Positions 1 through 5,022 of a stretch of DNA of 5,594 bases are shown piece by piece. Under the pieces are notes generated by a model, which saw only the letters and a program-made list of their open reading frames with translations, had not been told where the DNA came from and searched no databases. Origin of the DNA: Candidatus Poribacteria bacterium (GTDB lineage: Bacteria > Poribacteria > WGA-4E > B28-G17); NCBI GenBank assembly GCA_003645735.1, contig QNBQ01000142.1, forward strand, positions 1 through 5,594. The letters are read 5' to 3'. Each line of letters opens with the position of its first letter. Positions within the stretch are counted from its first letter, which is position 1. The translations under genes and the position numbers were made by a program.

Positions 1-254
1 CCCCACTCCTTGAACAGCCTCACCGCCCCCGGCGCCACGAGCCCCTCCACGAACTTCCCCCACTTGCCGGTCAGATCCCCGACCATCTTCGCGATGCGGT
101 CTATCTCTCTCCTGGTCTCCCTGAACTGCCTATCGGTCTCCCTGAACCGCTCATCGGTCTCCTCAAACCTCGCCCTCAGCTCCCTTATCCCCTCGACCGT
201 CTCCTTAACTATCCTGCTCAGCTCTTCAAGCGATAGGGTTTCCTCGCGATCCAC
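1..254 (-). CDS. Coiled-coil protein resembling the DUF3782 / PD-(D/E)XK nuclease-like family, N-terminal part only
   Basis: The gene begins at GTG 254 and runs off the left edge, leaving 84 codons. An in-frame TGA lies three codons upstream, and GAGGTGA (267-261) sits 6 nt before the GTG, which fixes the start. Residues 9-60 are a charged helix with three seven-residue units, RFEETDE, RFRETDR and QFRETRR (29-49), a heptad pattern expected to form a coiled coil. Then come GKWGKFVEGL and APGAVRLFKE (63-83). From recall, this coiled coil followed by a G(N/K)WG.FVE motif is typical of the DUF3782 group, whose missing C-terminal half carries a PD-(D/E)XK nuclease-like fold. No catalytic residues are in view, so nuclease activity is inference. 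It is the last visible gene of the leftward train, 11 bp after the binding-protein stop. The biological role of the family is not known to me. Confidence 0.82.
   Translation of the reverse strand, partial: MDREETLSLEELSRIVKETVEGIRELRARFEETDERFRETDRQFRETRREIDRIAKMVGDLTGKWGKFVEGLVAPGAVRLFKEW
114..176 (-). repeat. Three 21-bp tandem repeats encoding coiled-coil heptads
   Basis: On the + strand GGTCTCCCTGAAC occurs at 114-126 and 135-147, and a degenerate GGTCTCCTCAAAC at 156-168, an exact 21-bp period. Each unit encodes one heptad (R/Q)F(R/E)ET in the coiled-coil gene. In-frame 21-bp units can be gained or lost without shifting the frame, so repeat number may vary between relatives. Confidence 0.85.
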
Positions 255-260
255 GGCGCA

Positions 261-267
261 TCACCTC
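261..267 (-). promoter_or_regulatory. Ribosome-binding site of the coiled-coil gene, overlapping the upstream stop codon
   Basis: GAGGTGA (267-261) is a strong Shine-Dalgarno sequence 6 nt before GTG 254. It overlaps the TGA (268-266) that ends the substrate-binding protein gene, so a ribosome terminating there is already placed for re-initiation. It also decides the GTG start over the ATG at 261, which opens a frame that stops after eleven codons. Confidence 0.75.
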
Positions 268-1618
268 ACATCGCCAGCTCCTTGGCCCTCCTGTATTTCT
301 CCCTGGCGAAGTTGGTCCACTCGGTTATCTTCCTGTTCCTGAACCCCTGATCCTTCCACCTCTCCCTTGCGAGCTTGAGGGCCTCCTCCTCGGTTATGGG
401 GACCTTGACGAACTCCCTGAGCGCCTCCTCCTTCATGCCGCCGTCGATTATCGCCTTCCACGCCTCCACCAGCTCCGCGTGGGTGTCGATTATCAGCGCG
501 CCTATAAGATCGTTGAGCAGCGTCCACCTATCCCCGCCTTTTTTGGCGTCGTATTTGAAGGTTGTCTCGGCTTTGAACGGGTTGATCCTGACGACGGTCC
601 TCCCGGCCAGCTGGTCGTAAAGCGAGGGGATGACGCTTGACCTGAACAGCCCGAACTCCTGAGGCCCCTCGGGATCGCCCGGCTTCAACATCCACAGCTT
701 CTGCCCCTCCTCCGACAGGACGAACTGGACGAACTTCTTCGCCAGCTCGAGATGTGGGGCGCCCTTCAGGATGGCGATCGAGTCGGCGTTGTAAACGACG
801 CATCCCTTGGGGACGACGTATCCGATCTTATCCTCCCCGACGGCGTTCATCTGGGTGTAGGCGTAGAAGTCTATCAGCAGCCCATAGGCGGCCTGGCCGG
901 TGCTGAGATCCCTTGCCACCTCGTTGCTGCCGGCCGGGAAGGTCCTGATGTTGCCGGCCATCCTGGTTATGATCTCGAACCCCTTCTCCCAGCCGGTGCT
1001 CTGGAGGATCAGCTCGAACATCATATGTGCGCTGCCGCTTCGGCGGGGGTCGGCCGCCGACACCTGGCCGAAAAGCCTGGGATCGCCCAGATCCTCCCAC
1101 TCATCCACATCGGGCAGGCCGAGCTGCTTCTTGACCACCTTGTTAACACCTATCCCGAAGCCGGAAAGCGCCGCGCCATACCACCTATACTCCGGGTCGT
1201 ATATCGGCACCCCGTGCAGATCGGGGGGAATCTTGGCCAGGATCTCATCCGGCACCCTATAGGGCTGAAGCAGCCCCTCCTCGGCCATTATCAGGAAAGG
1301 CGAGGTTCCGCCGCCGAAGAAGATGTCTATGCCGATCCCCTCGGGGCTCCTCTGGAACTCCGACCTGACGTATCTGAGGTCGTCGGATGTCCCCCCCTGA
1401 TCCAGCCACTGTATCTCCACCTCCCCGCCGAACCTCTCCGAATACCACCTCTTGAACGCCCTGGTGAACTCTATCTGTATCGGCTCCGGGTGGGGGGAGA
1501 TTATGACCAGATCGGCCTCCTTTTCGGCGGCCTTCTCCTCCTTGGCGCATCCCAAGATGTGAAGGGCCAACGCCGAAGCCAGAGCCAAGGTCAAAGCGAA
1601 GGTGATCTTACCCCTCAT
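266..1618 (-). CDS. ABC transporter substrate-binding lipoprotein, Fe(3+)-type (AfuA/FbpA-like) family
   Basis: This 450-residue protein is predicted to be exported and lipid-anchored. A short basic start (RGK) and a hydrophobic stretch (5-22) end in a lipobox, ILGC, with Cys24 as the lipidated residue, followed by a charged linker (25-36). The mature part starts with the strand LVIISPHP. It continues with FFGGGTSPFLIMAEEGLL (100-117), YGAALSGFGIGVNK (147-160), a GQAAYGLLIDFYAY segment (241-254) and a VQFVLSEEGQKLW helix (297-309), all typical of family-1 periplasmic binding proteins related to iron carriers. In FbpA a tyrosine pair binds iron near the position of DFYAY. Only part of that pair is evident here, so the ligand is unproven. 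Residues 350-450 form a charged helical C-terminal extension. The ATG overlaps the kinase end by 11 bp, with AGAGGG (1630-1625) 6 nt upstream. No permease or ATPase gene is next to it in view; downstream comes the coiled-coil gene. Confidence 0.88.
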   Translation of the reverse strand: MRGKITFALTLALASALALHILGCAKEEKAAEKEADLVIISPHPEPIQIEFTRAFKRWYSERFGGEVEIQWLDQGGTSDDLRYVRSEFQRSPEGIGIDIFFGGGTSPFLIMAEEGLLQPYRVPDEILAKIPPDLHGVPIYDPEYRWYGAALSGFGIGVNKVVKKQLGLPDVDEWEDLGDPRLFGQVSAADPRRSGSAHMMFELILQSTGWEKGFEIITRMAGNIRTFPAGSNEVARDLSTGQAAYGLLIDFYAYTQMNAVGEDKIGYVVPKGCVVYNADSIAILKGAPHLELAKKFVQFVLSEEGQKLWMLKPGDPEGPQEFGLFRSSVIPSLYDQLAGRTVVRINPFKAETTFKYDAKKGGDRWTLLNDLIGALIIDTHAELVEAWKAIIDGGMKEEALREFVKVPITEEEALKLARERWKDQGFRNRKITEWTNFAREKYRRAKELAM

Positions 1619-3272
1619 CCTCCACCCTCTCTATCGGAAGGTTTATGGTAAACGTGCTGCCGACGTTCTCCTCGCTTTCCACATCTATGAACCCCCCGTG
1701 CTTCACCACCACCTGTTTGGCCACGGAGAGGCCCAGCCCCGTCCCCGTGCTCTTGGTGGTGAAGAAGGGGGTGAAGAGCGAGTTGAGGTGTTCCTTGGGT
1801 ATTCCGACGCCGGTGTCCGAGACGGATATCTGGGCGAACCCCCCTTTGACGCCCGTCCTGAGCGAAAGGGTTCCGCCCTCGGGCATCGCCTGGATGGCGT
1901 TTTTGCACAGGTTGAGCAGCACCTGTTTGATCTGCGCCTCGTCGAACCAGACCATCAGCCTGCCCGGGTGGATGTCCACCTCGATCTTTATCTCGTTCTC
2001 CAGGTTCGCCACCTCCTGCTGCACTATGGGGATCACCTGCCTGACGAGCTCGTTCAGATCTTTAAGCTCTAGCTTGGGCTCCGGCGGCCTCGAGAAGGAG
2101 AGGATGTTCTGGAGGAGGTTCTCCAGCCTCATCGTCTCGTTTATGATGATCTGCAGCGACTCCTTGATCATGGAGTCCTCCACCTTCCTGTAGACCAGCC
2201 TGGCGAACCCGCCTATGGAGACAAGCGGGTTTTTGATCTCGTGGGCGATGCTGGCGGCCATCTTCCCCATGGCGGCGAACTTCTCCGACTCTATAAGCTG
2301 CCTCTCCTTCTGCCTGAGCGTCTCCTGCGCCTCCTCCAGCTCCCTCACCTTCCTCTCCAGGCTCTCGTAAAGTGAGGCGTTCACTATAGCCAGGGCGGCG
2401 TAATTGGCGTAAAGCTTCAAAAGCTCCAGATCCTCCTCGCTGACCGGCTGATTGGTGACGAAGTTGTCCACCATCAGCGCGCCTATGGCCTTCTCACGCG
2501 CCACCAGGGGGACGACCGTGATCATCGTGCTCTTCAGCTCCCTCAAAAACTCTCTCTCGATATCGGCGCACTGCTCCACCGGGATGTTGTTGAAGCTGAC
2601 CTTCTCGACGACCGATCTGACGAGAATCGAGTCGGTCCTGTCGAGCGGGATCGAAACCCGCTGGATTATCTCGTTTATCGCCTTGTTCTGCTCGGTGGGC
2701 GGGTGTCTCTCATACTCCTCGACGATCTCCTGGATGGTCAGCTGCCTTTCGCTCAGCTCCGACCATATCCTGCTGGCCTCGCTCAGATCCAGCGGGCCGA
2801 CCGCCATCTTCCCCTTCAGCGCCCCCTCGGACTCGTCGATCGTAAACAGAAATGCCCTGTTCAGCCCCAGCGCCTGGCCGGAGGTCACGGCCGTGAGGAT
2901 GATGTAGAGGACCCTGTCGACGTTGAGCGAGCTGAGCATCAACGTGCTCAGCTCGTAAAGCTGGGTGATCTTATCGGCGAACCAGTTCAGCCTGGCCGGC
3001 GCGCCCTCCAACGCCGAGTCGCACATCGATATCCTTCTGGCTATGTCCTTTAAGATCCCCAGGAGCGCCGGGGAGCCCTCCTTTTGGAGGGAGCTGAGAA
3101 GGTCGGCGAAGACCTGACATTCAACGCAATGGTTGAGGAACCTCTCCTTGAACGACAGGCCCTCCCCTCCCCGATCGCACCTCCTCTCAGGCCGAAACCA
3201 GCAGAAATCGGTCTCCCTTCCGAACCCCTCACACTCCCTCCTCCCACAGCCGCGCTCCTCCCAGCATTTCAC
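1608..3272 (-). CDS. Soluble GAF-domain sensor histidine kinase with Cys-rich N-terminus
   Basis: This 554-residue cytoplasmic kinase has no membrane segment or HAMP domain. Residues 1-52 hold seven cysteines (3, 9, 14, 24, 32, 49, 52), beginning with CWEERGC and ending CVEC. I recognise this as the Cys/Trp-rich module often placed at the N-terminus of signalling proteins, probably metal-binding or redox-sensitive (inference). A GAF domain spans about 105-300 (GLNRAFLFTID near the front, AIGALMVDN near the end), then a coiled-coil linker at 303-332. The HisKA H-box is SIAHEIKNPL with phospho-acceptor His344. The ATPase domain has the N-box LLNLCKNAIQA (452-462, Asn454/Asn458), G1 DTGVGIP (486-492), F-box FTPFF (500-504) and G2 GTGLGL (510-515). 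All catalytic elements are intact. It ends without a receiver domain, and no response regulator gene is in the window. GTG 3272 is the only possible start after the in-frame TGA at 3302-3300. Confidence 0.93.
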   Translation of the reverse strand: MKCWEERGCGRRECEGFGRETDFCWFRPERRCDRGGEGLSFKERFLNHCVECQVFADLLSSLQKEGSPALLGILKDIARRISMCDSALEGAPARLNWFADKITQLYELSTLMLSSLNVDRVLYIILTAVTSGQALGLNRAFLFTIDESEGALKGKMAVGPLDLSEASRIWSELSERQLTIQEIVEEYERHPPTEQNKAINEIIQRVSIPLDRTDSILVRSVVEKVSFNNIPVEQCADIEREFLRELKSTMITVVPLVAREKAIGALMVDNFVTNQPVSEEDLELLKLYANYAALAIVNASLYESLERKVRELEEAQETLRQKERQLIESEKFAAMGKMAASIAHEIKNPLVSIGGFARLVYRKVEDSMIKESLQIIINETMRLENLLQNILSFSRPPEPKLELKDLNELVRQVIPIVQQEVANLENEIKIEVDIHPGRLMVWFDEAQIKQVLLNLCKNAIQAMPEGGTLSLRTGVKGGFAQISVSDTGVGIPKEHLNSLFTPFFTTKSTGTGLGLSVAKQVVVKHGGFIDVESEENVGSTFTINLPIERVEDEG

Positions 3273-3277
3273 CTCCC

Positions 3278-3286
3278 GATCACCCC
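3278..3286 (-). promoter_or_regulatory. Ribosome-binding site that fixes the kinase GTG start
   Basis: GGGGTGATC (3286-3278) closely matches the complement of the 16S 3' end (GGAGGTGATC) and lies 5 nt before GTG 3272. There is no other ATG, GTG or TTG in frame back to TGA 3302-3300. The site lies within the 27-bp gap after the small membrane-protein gene. Confidence 0.7.
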
Positions 3287-3299
3287 GCTTCCCTTTTTC

Positions 3300-3476
3300 T
3301 CACCTCATCCTCAAAAGGAACCGGACGACGCTCTCCGATTTCCACATTATGAGCAGCACGAGGATCAGCGCAGCTATGTAAAGGGCGATCCTGAACCAGG
3401 AGTATGGCTTCCTCCTCCGGTATTGGGAGAGCCTCATACCACGCGTCCCCTCGCGGGCTCGGTTATATTGTGCCAT
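3300..3476 (-). CDS. Small single-pass membrane protein, unknown function (58 aa, or 45 aa from an internal ATG)
   Basis: The frame from ATG 3476 to TGA 3302-3300 encodes 58 residues. The N-terminal half is strongly basic (RRRK at 20-23). A hydrophobic helix, IALYIAALILVLLIMW, fills 30-45, followed by a short tail ending VVRFLLRMR that could be an amphipathic helix. By the positive-inside rule the N-terminus is cytoplasmic. The start is uncertain. ATG 3476 has AGGGGATC directly before it, while Met14 (ATG 3437) has GAGGGG nine bases upstream and would give 45 residues. It sits 33 bp after the methyltransferase stop and 27 bp before the kinase, on the same strand, which supports a real gene. 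I do not recognise the family. It shares the kinase reading frame, separated by one TGA, so it could be a broken N-terminal extension, but the predicted topology would put a fused kinase outside the cell. Confidence 0.62.
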   Translation of the reverse strand: MAQYNRAREGTRGMRLSQYRRRKPYSWFRIALYIAALILVLLIMWKSESVVRFLLRMR

Positions 3477-3496
3477 GATCCCCTGAGGTATGTCAA
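3467..3496 (-). promoter_or_regulatory. Possible internal promoter before the small membrane protein and kinase
   Basis: A perfect -35 hexamer TTGACA (3496-3491) is followed after 18 bp by CACAAT (3472-3467), a 4/6 match to the -10 consensus. Transcription would start near 3460, after ATG 3476, so only the Met14 start (ATG 3437, with GAGGGG upstream) would be translated from it. The -35 lies in the loop of the inverted repeat. The -10 is weak, so this is tentative. Confidence 0.35.
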
Positions 3497-3518
3497 GCGA
3501 GGGCCGGACTCAGGGGAT
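3478..3518 (-). repeat. Perfect 10-bp inverted repeat with 21-nt loop at the methyltransferase/small-gene junction
   Basis: ATCCCCTGAG (+ strand 3478-3487) is the exact reverse complement of CTCAGGGGAT (3509-3518), with a 21-nt loop (3488-3508). In leftward mRNA the first arm contains the methyltransferase UGA stop (3512-3510), and the second arm contains the AGGGGAU ribosome-binding site of ATG 3476. A hairpin would hide that site until a ribosome finishing the methyltransferase opens the stem, a usual design for translational coupling. The arm centres are 31 bp apart, about three helical turns, so a DNA-binding dimer site around the TTGACA is an alternative. There is no U-run, so it is not a rho-independent terminator. 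Confidence 0.6.
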
Positions 3519-4904
3519 GACCCCCTCCATCCTCAGCGACTCATACAGGCCCTTCCGGTGGGAGATCTGCATCCTGCACTTGAGCTTGCCCTCCGTCACA
3601 AGCCCGCTCCCTATGACCTCCCCCCTGAAGGAGAGGGCGACGAAGCCGTTCTCATGCTCCCCCTCAAGCTCCATCGCACCCGAAAGCAGCAGGCTTCTGA
3701 GCGATTCGACCGGCAGCTCGATCCTGTTCCTCCTCACCCTTCCGTTCAGATAAACCAGGCCCCAATCGGTCGGCCTCAGCCTCTCCCCCTTCATCAGCCC
3801 GGCTATCCTCAGGCCGAAGCTGCTGACCTTGTAGAACTCCATGATCCTCAGATCGCCCGTTGTCATCCAGACGTAATCGGCGGTCCTGACGAACTTCTTA
3901 TCGGCGAACTCGGCGGGGTCGACCCCGAACCTCTTCTCGTAATACCCGATCACGTCGTCGCCCGGGTCGGAGGGGCGATCGACCTCCTCGATCCTGTTCC
4001 TCCTCCCCTTCTCGTCGCTCAACTTCCTCAGCTTGGCCACGAACGCCCCGCCCGTGTCCAGATGGTGCGGGTATATCCTGAAGCACAGCTCCATATCGGG
4101 GTGAAACCTCTCGCCCTCCCACTCGGTCAGGCCGGGGCAGTGGGGTATGTCCAGATCGATCGGCTCAAGCCTGACGTCCCTGTTCTGGAGGGCGTGTTGG
4201 ACCACCATCTCGTTCTCCTCGGGGGCGAAGGTGCAGGTCGAATAGACGATCACGCCCCCCACCTTCGTCAGATCTATGGCTTTGAGGAGGGCGTGTTTTT
4301 GGAAGTTGCTGATCCTTTTGATGTAGACGAGGCTGGCCCCGCCCCTCAGATGGGGCGACTTCCGGGCGCTCCCCTCCGCCGAGCAGGGGGCGTCGACCAA
4401 AACCCTGTCGAAGAGCACCTTCTCGGGGAGGTTGACGGCGTTGTATTGGCTAATGAAAGCGTTCAGTATACCGAGCCGCGACAGGTTCCCACCCAGGGCC
4501 CTGATCCTCTTGAGGTCGATGTCGTTTGCGATGATCGTCCCCGTGTTGCGCATCATCTCGGCGATGTGGGTGGTCTTGCCCCCGGGGGCGGCGCACATAT
4601 CCAACACCAGCTCGCCCGGCTTCGGATCCAACGCCAGGGGGGCTACCATCGAGGAGGCCTCCTGGACGTAGTAATACCCCTGCCAATACTCGAAGAACAG
4701 CCCGACCGATTTGGTCCCCCTCACGGTGAAAAAGTAAGGGCACCAGGGGGCCACCTCCACCTGACACCCCTTCCCCTCCAGCCTCTCCTTGAGCTCATCG
4801 GGGGAGATCTTCAGGGTGTTGACCCTCACCGTGTGGGGCAGCGGTCGCTCCAGCGCTTTGAGGAACTCCTCCCAATCCGGGATGATCGATCTATACCTCT
4901 CCAT
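3510..4904 (-). CDS. rsmF: RsmF-like 16S rRNA m5C methyltransferase (RsmB/RsmF, NOL1/NOP2/Sun family)
   Basis: This 464-residue enzyme is predicted to methylate cytosine C5 in rRNA using S-adenosylmethionine. After an N-terminal segment with the family sequence TVRVNTLKIS (25-34), the SAM-binding loop LDMCAAPGGKT is at 101-111 and the acidic motif NDID at 127-130. Motif IV, DAPCSAEGS (171-179), has the release cysteine Cys174. Motif VI, YSTCTFAPEENE (221-232), has the catalytic Cys224. Both cysteines are present, so it should be active. Residues 355-464 resemble the PUA-like RNA-binding tail of RsmF, ending in SHRKGLYESL. Length is close to Thermus RsmF (about 456 residues). I chose ATG 4904 over the in-frame ATG 4961 because GGAGGGG lies just before it, the family N-terminus begins there, and a TATAAT lies between the two starts. 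It is the first gene of the leftward train. The exact rRNA target, and RsmF versus another family member, is inferred. Confidence 0.9.
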   Translation of the reverse strand: MERYRSIIPDWEEFLKALERPLPHTVRVNTLKISPDELKERLEGKGCQVEVAPWCPYFFTVRGTKSVGLFFEYWQGYYYVQEASSMVAPLALDPKPGELVLDMCAAPGGKTTHIAEMMRNTGTIIANDIDLKRIRALGGNLSRLGILNAFISQYNAVNLPEKVLFDRVLVDAPCSAEGSARKSPHLRGGASLVYIKRISNFQKHALLKAIDLTKVGGVIVYSTCTFAPEENEMVVQHALQNRDVRLEPIDLDIPHCPGLTEWEGERFHPDMELCFRIYPHHLDTGGAFVAKLRKLSDEKGRRNRIEEVDRPSDPGDDVIGYYEKRFGVDPAEFADKKFVRTADYVWMTTGDLRIMEFYKVSSFGLRIAGLMKGERLRPTDWGLVYLNGRVRRNRIELPVESLRSLLLSGAMELEGEHENGFVALSFRGEVIGSGLVTEGKLKCRMQISHRKGLYESLRMEGVIP

Positions 4905-4938
4905 CGCCCCTCCGCCTTTCGGGGATTCCACAGGGAAG

Positions 4939-4944
4939 ATTATA
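4939..4944 (-). promoter_or_regulatory. Putative -10 box for the leftward methyltransferase-led operon
   Basis: A perfect TATAAT (4944-4939) lies 34 bp before ATG 4904, which would give a leader of about 28 nt containing GGAGGGG. The -35 region at the right distance is poor (TGGCGC, 4967-4962, 3/6), so it may depend on an activator or another sigma factor. This is the only good leftward promoter seen ahead of the gene train. Confidence 0.5.
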
Positions 4945-4974
4945 CATAATCCGCCGGGCATGCGCCAGGAGGGC

Positions 4975-5004
4975 TTGAAAAGGCGGGGACGCGTCGGTTA
5001 AAAT
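4975..5004 (+). promoter_or_regulatory. Putative sigma-70-type promoter of murJ
   Basis: TTGAAA (4975-4980, 5/6) and TAAAAT (4999-5004, 5/6) are spaced by 18 bp and point rightward. The expected start is near 5011, only about 12 nt before ATG 5023, giving a very short leader that keeps just part of the GGGAGGG (5009-5015) ribosome-binding site. The two divergent -10 boxes are about 55 bp apart, so a bound regulator could affect both directions. Confidence 0.55.
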
Positions 5005-5008
5005 CCTC

Positions 5009-5015
5009 GGGAGGG
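5009..5015 (+). promoter_or_regulatory. Ribosome-binding site of murJ
   Basis: GGGAGGG ends 7 nt before ATG 5023, an ideal spacing. It supports this ATG over the in-frame Met20 (ATG 5080), which would cut into the first conserved helix. Confidence 0.75.
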
Positions 5016-5022
5016 CCGCGAC

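Noticed and set aside
114..176. Short tandem repeats as a CRISPR or regulatory array
   Set aside because: The units are contiguous, 21 bp, in frame, and encode coiled-coil heptads; there are no spacers.
752..1651. A 299-codon open frame on the + strand
   Set aside because: It is antisense to the substrate-binding lipoprotein and has no family features or ribosome-binding site. The opposite strand encodes a clear signal peptide and binding-protein core.
3462..3467. TATAAC as the -10 box for TTGACA at 3496-3491
   Set aside because: The spacer would be 23 bp, too long for a normal sigma-70 promoter; CACAAT at 18 bp is the better though weak candidate.
3478..3518. The inverted repeat as a rho-independent terminator
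   Set aside because: No run of T follows the stem in either direction, the loop is 21 nt, and the second arm leads directly into an ATG.
3084..4949. A 621-codon open frame on the + strand
   Set aside because: It lies antisense to the methyltransferase, the small gene and the kinase N-terminus. Its product is rich in Pro, His and Leu with no recognisable domain, while the minus strand has complete family motifs. It is an artefact of GC-rich codon use.
4905..4961. N-terminal extension of the methyltransferase to ATG 4961
   Set aside because: The extra 19 residues do not look like the family, there is no ribosome-binding site at 4961, and a TATAAT lies downstream of it. ATG 4904 has GGAGGGG and the expected N-terminus.
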